Source: Flavobacterium sp. UBA7680 (GTDB lineage: Bacteria > Bacteroidota > Bacteroidia > Flavobacteriales > Flavobacteriaceae). From it: a stretch of DNA of 64,000 bases. The position numbers and the translations under genes were made by a program. Location: positions 139,336 to 203,335 of the forward strand of contig NZ_DLHA01000017.1 of the NCBI RefSeq assembly GCF_002482975.1, read 5' to 3'. Positions 1-9,456 of this stretch are shown here, piece by piece. The notes under the pieces were generated by a model. It did no database searches. It was not told the DNA's origin and saw only the letters and a list, made by a program, of their open reading frames with translations. The number at the start of each line of letters is the position of its first letter. Positions within the stretch are counted from its first letter, which is position 1.

Positions 1-987
1 CAGGTTACAAATCCGGATTTCTATCGTAAAGTAAAAGACGTTTTGAGAACCCACGCTTTAATTGCAGAAGTAAAATACAACGATACGATTTCCAGAATAT
101 ATTTTAAGGCCGGAAGCCGAATTAATTATATCGAAAAGTTTAAAAAATATATCATTGAACCACGCGCACAGTTTAGCTACGGCATTAGTAAAAGTTTAAA
201 TGTAGAATTACTAGGCGAATTAAAAAGTCAAAATTCACAGCAGATTATTGATTTGCAAAAAGATTATTTCGGCATTGAAAAAAGACGCTGGATTATCTCT
301 AATAACTCCACAATTCCTATTCAAAAAAGCAAACAGCTGTCTTTAAATTTATCTTATATAAAAAATGACTGGCTTTTTGATATCGAAAATTTTTATAAAA
401 GAGTAATAGGAATTACAACTTCCAGTCAGGGGTTTCAGAATCAGTTAGAGTTTGTTAAAACTACGGGTGATTATGAAGTTTGGGGAACCGAAATGCTGAT
501 TCAAAAAAAAATGAACCACTTTTTGACTTGGTTAAGTTATACGTATAATCATAATAATTATCATTTTTCTAATTACGAATACCCAATTTTTCCTAACAAT
601 TTTGAGGTAATGCATACGGCATCGTGGGCGGGAATTTATGAGAAAAACAATTTCAAAATTGCTTTAGGTACAAAATGGACTTCGGGCAGACCTAAAACTT
701 CTCCTGATAATACACAAATTGATCCTTCAAATCCTACATTGATTTATCACAAACCCAACAGCGATAATCTGCATATATTTTCGCAGGTTAACTTTTCTTC
801 TACCTATAAATGGGAAACAGATAATGGTATTCAATACAAATTAGGGATCTCTATCTTAAATATTTTAAACAGAAGAAATGAAATCAGCGAATATTACAGA
901 GTAAGTTCGTTGACAAATTCTATCGAAGAAGTCGAGACTTTTTCACTGCAAAGAACTCCAAACGTGAGCTTTAGAGTTTCATACTAA
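1..987 (+). CDS. TonB-dependent receptor, C-terminal part (5' end outside window)
   Basis: The frame is open from the first base, so this is the 3' part of a larger gene; a TTG at 43 is an internal leucine codon, not a start. The visible 328 residues are alternating aromatic-rich beta strands with polar turns and end in the aromatic SFRVSY, the usual C-terminal strand of an outer-membrane barrel. Phrases such as TWLSYTYNHNNY and GTKWTSGRPKTSP resemble the last strands of Bacteroidota TonB-dependent receptors. The plug domain and any carboxypeptidase-regulatory domain would lie upstream. The substrate cannot be told from this part. Confidence 0.8.
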   Translation, partial: QVTNPDFYRKVKDVLRTHALIAEVKYNDTISRIYFKAGSRINYIEKFKKYIIEPRAQFSYGISKSLNVELLGELKSQNSQQIIDLQKDYFGIEKRRWIISNNSTIPIQKSKQLSLNLSYIKNDWLFDIENFYKRVIGITTSSQGFQNQLEFVKTTGDYEVWGTEMLIQKKMNHFLTWLSYTYNHNNYHFSNYEYPIFPNNFEVMHTASWAGIYEKNNFKIALGTKWTSGRPKTSPDNTQIDPSNPTLIYHKPNSDNLHIFSQVNFSSTYKWETDNGIQYKLGISILNILNRRNEISEYYRVSSLTNSIEEVETFSLQRTPNVSFRVSY

Positions 988-1315
988 TTTTCTTCAAGTC
1001 CGGATTTAAAAAAATCCTACATTATTTTTCATTTTTTTTTACAAAAACTTCAATCCTTTGGTAGGGTAATCTACATCAAGGCTGTTTTACTATTGAACCC
1101 TATCAAAAGAATAAAAATGACCACCTTACAAAACTTCAAAAAATACCACGAAGGCTATTTTATTTATGACTCTTCGTAGCATAACTAAAAAGTGTAGAAC
1201 GAAATGTTCATTAAAGCATGACTTCACCATGTAGAATTTTAAAACAAAACACTTTACTGTTTCTGTAAAGTTTCAATTCCCTAATCAATATCAATATAAC
1301 TTAAATTAAAAAACG
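988..1315. other. Intergenic region, 328 bp, no gene supported
   Basis: Very AT-rich spacer between the receptor and the lipoprotein gene. A 20-codon frame at 1117-1179 has no ribosome binding signal or recognisable product. No convincing TAnnTTTG box or terminator was found. Confidence 0.5.
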
Positions 1316-2233
1316 ATGAAATTAAAACAACTTAAATTCGCTGCGGTCCTTGTAATTACAACATTCTTTTTAAGCTGCAGTAGTGACAGTGGAGATAGTG
1401 GAGACAATGGTGGAAATAATAATCCTCCAACTCCAGAAGTTAAAAAAGCTGTTAGCCTTGCTACAAGCACTACATTAGGTTCTTACCTTGTAGATAAAGA
1501 CGGAAGATCTTTATATTTTTTCTCAACAGATGCAAACGGACAAATATCTTGTACTGGTGATTGTGAAAAAGTTTGGCCTCCATTTTTTGTAGATAATTTA
1601 ACTGCAGATAAATTAGGTGCAGGATTATCGTTATCAGATTTTGGAACTGTTACTGTTGGCACAAAAAAACAAGTTACTTACAAAGGATGGCCTTTATACT
1701 ATTACTCACCAAGTTCTGGAGATGATGGATATGGAAACGTAACCAATACACCAGAAGCTGCAGGAAAAACAGGTGGAGATGGAATTGGTGGTATTTGGTT
1801 TATTGCAAAACCAGATTATTCTATTATGATTGTTAGAAGCCAGCTTGTGGGGCACGACGGTAAAAACTACAAATCAGATTATACGGTTGGAGATGGTAAT
1901 ACAACTTACTTTACAGATGCAAAAGGTATAACACTTTACACTTTTAAAAACGATAAATTCAAGAAAAACAACTACACAAAAGAAGATTTTTCTAACAATG
2001 CAGTTTGGCCAATATATGAAACAGACAAAATTGTAGTTCCTTCTACTCTTGATAAAACTAAATTCTCAGTTATTACTGTATTTGGTAAATCACAATTGGT
2101 TTACAACGGATGGCCATTATATTATTTTGGGCAGGATGCAAATGTAAGAGGCGCTAATAAAGGAATTAGTTTCCCTGCTCCTGCTGTTTGGCCTGTTCCT
2201 GTAAAAGATATTGCGGCTGCGGTTGCACCATAA
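1316..2233 (+). CDS. Secreted-repeat lipoprotein (PF03640-like)
   Basis: A 305-residue lipoprotein: hydrophobic signal, lipobox FFLSC with Cys21, then a Ser/Gly/Asp/Asn linker. The body holds two copies of the bipartite secreted repeat of unknown function (Lipoprotein_15). The first copy has LVDKDGRSLYFFSTD (about 58-72), CTGDCEKVWPPF, and KGWPLYYYSP (about 125-134). The second has TDAKGITLYTFKND (about 200-213), VWPIY, and NGWPLYYFGQD (about 264-274). It should sit on the outer membrane or cell surface. The biochemical role of the family is not established. Downstream genes encode a cytochrome c lipoprotein and YceI, which hints at an envelope redox theme, but a 226-bp spacer with a hairpin repeat separates them, so co-transcription is not shown. 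Confidence 0.85.
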   Translation: MKLKQLKFAAVLVITTFFLSCSSDSGDSGDNGGNNNPPTPEVKKAVSLATSTTLGSYLVDKDGRSLYFFSTDANGQISCTGDCEKVWPPFFVDNLTADKLGAGLSLSDFGTVTVGTKKQVTYKGWPLYYYSPSSGDDGYGNVTNTPEAAGKTGGDGIGGIWFIAKPDYSIMIVRSQLVGHDGKNYKSDYTVGDGNTTYFTDAKGITLYTFKNDKFKKNNYTKEDFSNNAVWPIYETDKIVVPSTLDKTKFSVITVFGKSQLVYNGWPLYYFGQDANVRGANKGISFPAPAVWPVPVKDIAAAVAP

Positions 2234-2263
2234 CATAATTTACCTACTGAGTGTAAATTAATT

Positions 2264-2400
2264 TAAACACATAGGGACATAGATTTTAGATTCTTAAAAA
2301 AGGCGTTTCATTTATTTAAATTTCACAGAGCTTACTATGTGAAAGAAACGGGTTTCTTTTTTATCCTTTTTAAGTATAAAATCTATGTTACTATGTGTTA
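2264..2400. repeat. Long imperfect inverted repeat (hairpin-type intergenic repeat)
   Basis: Arms at 2264-2288 (TAAACACATAGGGACATAGA and on) and 2377-2400 are near-perfect reverse complements, with inner complementary pieces such as TTTCAC/GTGAAA. The transcript could fold into a long hairpin between the lipoprotein gene and the next operon. It resembles the noncoding repeat families scattered through Flavobacterium genomes; copy number cannot be judged here. Confidence 0.7.
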
Positions 2401-2459
2401 AATAAAAAATTCAATAAATATTCTGGTACACTGCTGTAAAATTTAAATCCCAAATTGAC

Positions 2460-2855
2460 ATGAACAAGAGAAAAATCACGATTTTAATCGTACTGCTTTT
2501 GGTAAGTTTTGGTCCTTACTATATCTACCAAAACATTATTTACAAAGATGCCAGAGACATCAATAATGAAAAATCAATACTTACCATTTCTGCTAAAAAC
2601 TTAGAAAACCACTATGCGAAAAACGCTTTGCAGGCAGATTCAAAATACTTAAATCAAACAATTGAAATTGAAGGAACAGCCACAGAAGTTACTGATTCTT
2701 CAATGGTAATTGACGGAAAAGTATTTTGTAAAATGAATGAAATAGTAAAAACGAACTTCACCAATAAACCAATCAATATAAAAGGAAGATGTATAGGTTT
2801 TGATGATTTATTTGGAGTTGTAAAATTGGATCAATGCAGTATACAACAAAACTAA
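2460..2855 (+). CDS. Membrane-anchored OB-fold protein (tRNA_anti-like domain)
   Basis: 131 residues with one N-terminal membrane segment (about 5-25, ITILIVLLLVSFGPYYIY). The following small beta-rich domain (about 45-130) has the pattern YLNQTIEIEGTATEV...VFCKM...NKPINIKGRCIGFDD..GVVKLDQC, typical of the tRNA_anti-like OB fold seen in many Bacteroidota proteins. Despite the domain name, a nucleic-acid role is unlikely in the periplasm. It lies 2 bp before the DUF5777 gene and probably starts the operon 2460-4619. Function unknown. Confidence 0.7.
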   Translation: MNKRKITILIVLLLVSFGPYYIYQNIIYKDARDINNEKSILTISAKNLENHYAKNALQADSKYLNQTIEIEGTATEVTDSSMVIDGKVFCKMNEIVKTNFTNKPINIKGRCIGFDDLFGVVKLDQCSIQQN

Positions 2856-2857
2856 AT

Positions 2858-3700
2858 ATGAAAAAAATATTCTTAATAGCCAGCTTTTTAATCTGCTTAT
2901 GTGCAAATGCCCAAGAAGATTTACTTTCCAGCCTGGACTCAACACAAGTAGTTGATAAAAACGCAACTGCCACTTTTAAAGGTTTGCAGATTATCACATT
3001 GCAGTCAACAAAAATGGCGGCCAAAAAAGAGCTTTATATTGTTATATCGCATCGATTTGGTTCTGTAAAAGGCGGAATCTCTGAGTTTTTTGGTTTTGAT
3101 GATGCCACGACAAAAATTGGCGGAATTTATGGTGTAACCGATTGGCTTTCTGTAAGTGCGTCACGTCATACACTTTTAAAAATTTACGAAACATCGGTTA
3201 AATATCGATTAGCCAGACAAAACGACGAATTCCCGTTTGACATTGTGGGCTACAATACAATTGATATTAACAGCGGATTAAAAAAAGATGATTATCCTAA
3301 AATTGAATTCTCTGACCGATTAACCTATATTAATCAGCTTTTGATTTCAAGAAAATTCTCTGATAAATTATCGTTGGAATTAGCGCCTTCATTCATTCAT
3401 AAAAATCTATATAATCCGGATAATGAAAATGATAATCAATTTACTTTAAGTGCCGGCGGAAGATTAAAATTAACCAAAAGACTTTCTTTAAATCTTGAAT
3501 ATGGTGAAAATTTCAACAAACCTGATTTTTATAACAATCCATTATCTGTGGGCTTGGACATCGAAACAGGGGGTCATATTTTTCAGTTAATTTTTACCAA
3601 TTCACAATCTATGACCGAGAGCGGCTACCTGACCAATGCAACTGGCGATTGGGGAAAAGGCGATTTTTTCTTTGGATTTAATTTATATAGAGTTTTTTAA
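2858..3700 (+). CDS. DUF5777 family beta-barrel protein
   Basis: 280 residues from ATG 2858; an earlier in-frame ATG at 2834 lies inside the previous gene, whereas 2858 gives a clean signal peptide MKKIFLIASFLICLCANAQ. The mature part is alternating-hydrophobic barrel sequence with the family-like phrases HRFGSVKGGISEFFGFDDATTKIGGIYGVTDWLSVSASRH and ends in the aromatic NLYRVF, as expected for an outer-membrane barrel. In Bacteroidota, DUF5777 genes commonly neighbour cytochrome c and YceI genes, exactly as here. Specific function is unknown; a role in an envelope redox or lipid process is inference from context. Confidence 0.85.
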   Translation: MKKIFLIASFLICLCANAQEDLLSSLDSTQVVDKNATATFKGLQIITLQSTKMAAKKELYIVISHRFGSVKGGISEFFGFDDATTKIGGIYGVTDWLSVSASRHTLLKIYETSVKYRLARQNDEFPFDIVGYNTIDINSGLKKDDYPKIEFSDRLTYINQLLISRKFSDKLSLELAPSFIHKNLYNPDNENDNQFTLSAGGRLKLTKRLSLNLEYGENFNKPDFYNNPLSVGLDIETGGHIFQLIFTNSQSMTESGYLTNATGDWGKGDFFFGFNLYRVF

Positions 3701-3711
3701 AAGTATACAAT

Positions 3712-4062
3712 ATGAAAAAATTTATCTTCTTATCTGGAATTATATTATCCTTATACAGCTGCGAATCTACTACTTACGAAAGTCTGGAAGAACCAGAAGT
3801 TATAACAGGCCCGGTTACTTACAACGCCAATGTGAAATCTATTATTGATGCAAACTGTATTGCCTGCCATAATTCTGAGTCCCAGCTTATTCCTTTAGAA
3901 ACGTATGCTCAGGTGAAAGACGCCACTTTAAATACGAATTTGATAGACCGAATTCAGCGTCAAAACGGAACTCCGGGACAAATGCCAAAAGCAGGAAGAA
4001 TGTCTCAGGATAAAATCAATACAATTATGCAATGGAGTACAGACGGATTATTAGAAAATTAA
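3712..4062 (+). CDS. Cytochrome c lipoprotein
   Basis: 116 residues. Lipobox SLYSC gives acylated Cys17. A single haem c attachment motif CIACH lies at 49-53, preceded by NVKSIIDANC, and a downstream GQMPKAGRM supplies a likely axial Met. This is the small mono-haem c domain found in Bacteroidota envelope electron-transfer proteins. It lies 11 bp after the DUF5777 gene and 11 bp before yceI, so the run is probably one transcript. Partner enzyme unknown. Confidence 0.88.
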   Translation: MKKFIFLSGIILSLYSCESTTYESLEEPEVITGPVTYNANVKSIIDANCIACHNSESQLIPLETYAQVKDATLNTNLIDRIQRQNGTPGQMPKAGRMSQDKINTIMQWSTDGLLEN

Positions 4063-4073
4063 ATCGATAGAAA

Positions 4074-4619
4074 ATGAAAAAACGAATTGTACTGCTATTT
4101 TTACTGGTTGGAATATTTCATGTTTCGGCACAAAAATATGCGACAAAAACAGGAAACTTAAAGTTTGAAGCTTCTGTTGATTCTTTTGAAGAAGTTGCGG
4201 CAGAAAACAAAAACACATCGGCCATTTTAGATTCAGGAACGGGAGATATTGCGGTGTTAACACTTATGAAAGGATTTCGGTTTAAAGTGGCCTTAATGGA
4301 AGAACATTTTAATGAAAATTATGTAGAATCGGATAAATTTCCAAAAGCTTCATTTAAAGGAAAAATTGAAGATTTTGATGCATCTAAACTTTCGGCGACA
4401 GCTAAAACAGTTAAGATTTCGGGAGATTTAACGCTGCACGGAAAAACAAAAAAAGTAACGACAAATGCTAAAATTTCAAAGTCTGACGACAAGATTACTG
4501 TAACAGGAAACTTTGAAGTAAAAGCAGAAGATTTTGATATTCAAATTCCAAAACTAGTTTCTAAAAAAGTGGCCGATAAAATAAAAGTGAATTTTAACCT
4601 GCCGCTTACAAAAATGTAA
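4074..4619 (+). CDS. YceI family protein
   Basis: 181 residues: signal peptide of about 20 residues (IVLLFLLVGIFHVSAQ), then a lipocalin-like YceI domain with the hallmark phrases FKVALMEEHFNENYVESDKFPKASFKGKI and GDLTLHGKTKKV, ending VNFNLPLTKM. YceI proteins bind polyisoprenoid-type lipids in a periplasmic barrel. Last gene of the DUF5777/cytochrome operon and followed by a strong hairpin terminator. The N-terminal strand pattern is somewhat atypical, but the central motifs are clear. Confidence 0.9.
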   Translation: MKKRIVLLFLLVGIFHVSAQKYATKTGNLKFEASVDSFEEVAAENKNTSAILDSGTGDIAVLTLMKGFRFKVALMEEHFNENYVESDKFPKASFKGKIEDFDASKLSATAKTVKISGDLTLHGKTKKVTTNAKISKSDDKITVTGNFEVKAEDFDIQIPKLVSKKVADKIKVNFNLPLTKM

Positions 4620-4651
4620 TACTTTTTTTAGTTCATGGTTGTTAGTTATTT

Positions 4652-4683
4652 AAAAGTGCTAAATTTTTCAATTTAGCACTTTT
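4652..4683. terminator. Bidirectional intrinsic terminator
   Basis: Inverted repeat AAAAGTGCTAAAT ... ATTTAGCACTTTT with T-runs both ways, between the convergent ends of yceI (+) and the aldo/keto reductase (-). Confidence 0.85.
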
Positions 4684-4697
4684 ATGTTTTTAAAGGA

Positions 4698-5804
<1,107 letters not shown>

Positions 5805-5823
5805 TTATTAAGAATCTGAATAG

Positions 5824-5831
5824 TATATTTG
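5824..5831 (+). promoter_or_regulatory. -7 promoter box upstream of the AraC gene
   Basis: TATATTTG matches the Bacteroidota TAnnTTTG box and lies 26 bp before the start at 5858. No good -33 TTG at standard spacing is visible. Confidence 0.55.
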
Positions 5832-5857
5832 TGTAGATATTTTTTTTCAAATAGATC

Positions 5858-6751
5858 ATGGACCAATTAAAACTCGAACAAGTTTCACAGTACAATCAGT
5901 TAAAAGGTGTTGAAACGCAGCATCCTTTAATCAGTGTTTTTGATAATTCTAATAGTAACGCATTACCTAATAATACGCGCCTGCATTTTGGTTTTTATGC
6001 TGTATTTTTAAAAGCGGGTCATTGCGGCGAATTAAAATACGGACGTAATAATTACGATTACGATGATGGTACAATGGTTTTTGTAGCACCCGGACAAGTT
6101 CTTGAAGTTAATAATACAGACAATTATAAATCGACAGGCTTGACCTTACTTTTTCATCCTGATTTGATAAAAGGAACTGCGCTTGCTAAAAATATAAATC
6201 AATATTCATTTTTTTCTTATGACTCACACGAAGCGCTTCATTTATCTTTAAAAGAACAGCAAATCATAAAAGATTTATTCAGTAAATTAGAATATGAATT
6301 AAGCCAATCGATTGATAAACACAGTAAAAACATTATAAGCAATACGATTGATCTGCTTTTAAATCATTGCGTGCGTTTTTATGACAGACAATTTATAACC
6401 CGCGAAAACATCAATTCTGATATTTTATCAAAGTTTGAAAATTTATTAAACGATTATTTTCAATCAGAAATAGCACAAGATTCCGGTTTGCCTTCTGTTG
6501 GCTATTTTGCAGATCATTTGCATCTTTCTTCTAATTATTTTGGAGATTTAATCAAAAAAGAAACTGGAAAATCAGCTCAGGAACACATCCATCTTAAATT
6601 GATAAATCTGGCGAAAGAACGAATTTTCGATGCAGAAAAATCAGTTAGTCAGATTGCCTCAGAATTAGGGTTTAAATATCCGCAGCATTTCAATCGAATG
6701 TTTAAAAAAAATACCGGTTACACACCAATTGAATATAGAAACCTAAACTAA
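5858..6751 (+). CDS. AraC family transcriptional regulator
   Basis: 297 residues. The N-terminal cupin-like sensing domain (about 1-180) includes HFGFYAVFLKAGHCGELKYG and MVFVAPGQVLEV. The C-terminal double helix-turn-helix (about 200-297) has LHLSSNYFGDLIKKETGKSAQEHI and VSQIASELGFKYPQHFNRMFKKNTGYTP. It is divergent from the aldo/keto reductase and 4 bp before the antiporter gene, with which it is probably co-transcribed. By analogy with similarly arranged AraC genes it likely controls these neighbours in response to a small organic ligand; the ligand is unknown. Confidence 0.92.
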   Translation: MDQLKLEQVSQYNQLKGVETQHPLISVFDNSNSNALPNNTRLHFGFYAVFLKAGHCGELKYGRNNYDYDDGTMVFVAPGQVLEVNNTDNYKSTGLTLLFHPDLIKGTALAKNINQYSFFSYDSHEALHLSLKEQQIIKDLFSKLEYELSQSIDKHSKNIISNTIDLLLNHCVRFYDRQFITRENINSDILSKFENLLNDYFQSEIAQDSGLPSVGYFADHLHLSSNYFGDLIKKETGKSAQEHIHLKLINLAKERIFDAEKSVSQIASELGFKYPQHFNRMFKKNTGYTPIEYRNLN

Positions 6752-6755
6752 ACGA

Positions 6756-8327
6756 ATGCTGGACGACTTTCCATTTTATCTCGGTCTTTTAATTATCATT
6801 TTATTACTCATAATGCTGGGCAATAAAATAAAAATAGCTTATCCTGTACTTTTAGTATTGGCAGGATTGGTGATCAGTTTTATTCCGGGTATTCCCGCTA
6901 TAAATATTGAGCCCGAACTCATCTTTTTTATTTTCCTACCTCCGTTATTATACGAAGCGGCGTGGACAATTTCATGGAAAGAGTTGTGGCGCTGGCGGCG
7001 AATTATTACAAGTTTTGCTTTTATTGTCGTTTTTATCTCGGCACTTTCAGTAGCATTAGTAGCTAATTATATTATTCCCGGATTTTCATTGGCATTAGGT
7101 TTTGTTTTAGGCGGAATTGTATCGCCGCCGGATGCTGTAAGTGCCGGAGCAATTTTGAAATTTGTTAAAGTTCCCAAAACCATTTCATCCATATTAGAAG
7201 GCGAAAGTTTATTGAATGATGCTTCTTCCCTTATTATTTTCAGATTTGCTATGATTGCCGTAGCAACAGAGCAGTTTATATTTTATAAAGCGGCAATGAG
7301 TTTTAGCTGGATGATTTTTGGCGGTGTTGCCATTGGTTTATTAATTGGATGGCTTTTTATGAAAGCGCACAAATATTTACCAACAGATGCTAATGCCGAT
7401 ATTGTGCTGTCCTTATTAACCCCATACATAATTTATCTCGCTGCCGAAGAAGTACATAGTTCCGGAGTATTAGCGGTTGTAAGCTGCGGATTGCTTTTAT
7501 CTAATAACAGGCATCGCTTTTTGAGCAGCAGATCGCGTATACAAGGCGTAAATGTTTGGGAAAGTTTATGTTTTATTTTAAATGGATTAGTTTTTATGCT
7601 GATTGGTTTAGATTTACCTCAAATTACGAAAGGGCTTGAAGGCGTAAGTCTCTTAACCGCAATTGGATATGGCGTATTAATCACAGTTGTTTTAATTGTA
7701 AGTAGAATGATATCTTCTTACGGTGCGGTAATTGTCACCTTAATTGCCCGAAATTTTATCACCGTTGCCGACAGAAGACATCCCGGTTACAAAACGCCTT
7801 TTATTCTCGGCTGGACGGGAATGCGTGGTGTTGTATCATTGGCAGCGGCATTATCGATTCCGGTTTATTTGAATAATGGCAACGGATTTCCGCAGCGAAA
7901 TCTTATTTTATTTATCACTTTTATTGTGATTCTTTTGACTTTATTAATTCAGGGATTAACGCTTCCTTATTTTATCCGAAAAATTAAACTGCCTAATATC
8001 TACGATGTCCCTCGTGAAGAAGCTTATCATCAAATACGACAAGAATTAGCTGAATTTGCTTTACACTATTTAAAGACGAATTATGACGGTCAGGTAGAAA
8101 ATAACACTTCATTACAGCATCTTATTCAAAAATGGGAACAGCATATTAAAGGAATTGATGATGAATCGATAAGTCAGGATCTTAAACATATTTATCTTGA
8201 TTTATTAAATCAGCAGAGACAATGGCTCATCAACAGAAACAAAGAAGATCAGACTTTAGACGAATCTATTATTCGCAGACAAATGCATTATCTGGATATT
8301 GAAGAAGAAAAACTGAGATATCTTTAA
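6756..8327 (+). CDS. Na+/H+ antiporter, CPA1 family
   Basis: 523 residues with about 11-12 membrane segments and a hydrophilic C-terminal tail of about 110 residues. The CPA1 signature is clear: VSPPDAVSAGAI (Asp126) and EGESLLNDASSLIIF, where Asn154-Asp155 form the ion-binding pair. The family exchanges Na+ (or K+) for H+ across the inner membrane, contributing to pH and salt homeostasis. The cytoplasmic tail, rich in Gln/Glu and helical, is likely regulatory. It follows the AraC gene by 4 bp and ends before a bidirectional terminator. Confidence 0.93.
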   Translation: MLDDFPFYLGLLIIILLLIMLGNKIKIAYPVLLVLAGLVISFIPGIPAINIEPELIFFIFLPPLLYEAAWTISWKELWRWRRIITSFAFIVVFISALSVALVANYIIPGFSLALGFVLGGIVSPPDAVSAGAILKFVKVPKTISSILEGESLLNDASSLIIFRFAMIAVATEQFIFYKAAMSFSWMIFGGVAIGLLIGWLFMKAHKYLPTDANADIVLSLLTPYIIYLAAEEVHSSGVLAVVSCGLLLSNNRHRFLSSRSRIQGVNVWESLCFILNGLVFMLIGLDLPQITKGLEGVSLLTAIGYGVLITVVLIVSRMISSYGAVIVTLIARNFITVADRRHPGYKTPFILGWTGMRGVVSLAAALSIPVYLNNGNGFPQRNLILFITFIVILLTLLIQGLTLPYFIRKIKLPNIYDVPREEAYHQIRQELAEFALHYLKTNYDGQVENNTSLQHLIQKWEQHIKGIDDESISQDLKHIYLDLLNQQRQWLINRNKEDQTLDESIIRRQMHYLDIEEEKLRYL

Positions 8328-8337
8328 TTTATATAAT

Positions 8338-8371
8338 AAAAAAACAGCCTCTTGTTGGGCTGTTTTTTTAT
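8338..8371. terminator. Bidirectional intrinsic terminator
   Basis: Hairpin AAAACAGCC-(TCTTGTT)-GGGCTGTTTT flanked by A- and T-runs between convergent genes ending at 8327 and 8396. Confidence 0.85.
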
Positions 8372-8395
8372 TAAGACTGAAAAGTTGTTTTCGTC

Positions 8396-9367
8396 TTATT
8401 TAGGAAGTTTAGCAAGGAATTTCAAGATATCGTTTCCTATTTCGTTTACATGTGTTTCAAGCGCAAAATGTCCGGTATCATAAAATTTTACCTCAGCATT
8501 TGGACTGTCTTTTTTATACGCTTTTGCTCCGGCAGGTAAAAAGTAAGGATCTTTATCTCCCCAAACTGCCAATATCATTGGTTTTTTAGTTCTAAAATAT
8601 TCCTGGAATTTTGGATAAAGTGCCACATTAGTTCTGTAATCTTTTACAAGATCAAGCTGAATTTCAATATTTCCCGGACGATCTAAAAAGTGCTGGTCCA
8701 AAGTATAAGTTTCGGGAGCAATAAGACTTTTATCAGCTACTCCGTGAAAGTACTGGAATTTTGTAACTTCGGTCGATACAAAACCATTAAGTGCATCGCG
8801 ATTGGCTTGAGTTGGCTCTTTCCAATATTTCTGAATTGGATTCCATTCGTTGCTTAAACCTTCTTCATAAGCATTTCCATTTTGAGATATAATTCCTGTA
8901 ATTTTTTCCGGATTAGCCAAAGCAAGTCTAAAACCAGTTGGCGCACCGTAATCAAATACATAAATCGCAAAACGTTTTAAACCAAGCTGATCGATAAAAC
9001 CCTGCATTGTTTTAGCCAAATTATCAAAAGTGTAGGCAAACTGTGTATGATCTGGCGCATCAGAGTAACCAAATCCAGGTAAATCTGGAGCAATCACACG
9101 GTATTTTTTACTCAAAATAGGAATCAGGTTTCTGTACATATGTGATGACGTTGGATAACCATGAAGTAATAATACAACTGGCGCATCTTTTGGGCCTGCT
9201 TCACGATAAAAAATATTCAAGCCGTCGACCTTTGTGGTATTATAATGTGTTGCCTGAATTTCAGTATTACTTTTTGCTGCAGAAGATTTTTCTTGTGCAT
9301 TTGCATCAATTCCGGGCAGCGCTGTTAAAGTCAATATTAGCGCTACAGATTTAATTATGTTTTTCAT
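8396..9367 (-). CDS. Secreted alpha/beta hydrolase with Asp nucleophile (epoxide hydrolase/dehalogenase-like)
   Basis: 323 residues from ATG 9367, which directly begins a signal peptide (MKNIIKSVALILTLTALPG...NAQ), so it is exported. The alpha/beta-hydrolase fold is shown by the oxyanion region LLLHGYPTSSHMYRN, by DLPGFGYSD, by the nucleophile elbow VFDYGAP with Asp139, by the acid region WGDKDPYF, and by catalytic His300 in GHFALETH. An Asp rather than Ser nucleophile points to the epoxide hydrolase/haloalkane dehalogenase branch. It is divergent from a LysR gene with overlapping promoter elements. Substrate unknown. Confidence 0.9.
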   Translation of the reverse strand: MKNIIKSVALILTLTALPGIDANAQEKSSAAKSNTEIQATHYNTTKVDGLNIFYREAGPKDAPVVLLLHGYPTSSHMYRNLIPILSKKYRVIAPDLPGFGYSDAPDHTQFAYTFDNLAKTMQGFIDQLGLKRFAIYVFDYGAPTGFRLALANPEKITGIISQNGNAYEEGLSNEWNPIQKYWKEPTQANRDALNGFVSTEVTKFQYFHGVADKSLIAPETYTLDQHFLDRPGNIEIQLDLVKDYRTNVALYPKFQEYFRTKKPMILAVWGDKDPYFLPAGAKAYKKDSPNAEVKFYDTGHFALETHVNEIGNDILKFLAKLPK

Positions 9368-9385
9368 ATTTTCAATTGTTTGATA

Positions 9386-9423
9386 CAAATTTATTTTGTA
9401 TTTTTGATATCTAAATATGATAT
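9386..9423. promoter_or_regulatory. Overlapping divergent promoters and candidate LysR box
   Basis: On the minus strand a -7 box TAAATTTG (9386-9393) faces the hydrolase gene. On the plus strand TTG/TTTG at 9376-9382 and TATTTTTG at 9399-9406 form a -33/-7 pair for the LysR gene, spacer 16-20 bp. Just downstream, ATATC-N7-GATAT (9407-9423) is an inverted repeat of the size LysR proteins bind. Confidence 0.6.
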
Positions 9424-9456
9424 GTTATGATCATATTAATCACTAATAATGATGTT

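Noticed and set aside
1117..1179. 20-codon frame MTTLQNFKKYHEG...
   Set aside because: Too short, no ribosome binding signal or conserved feature; could be chance.
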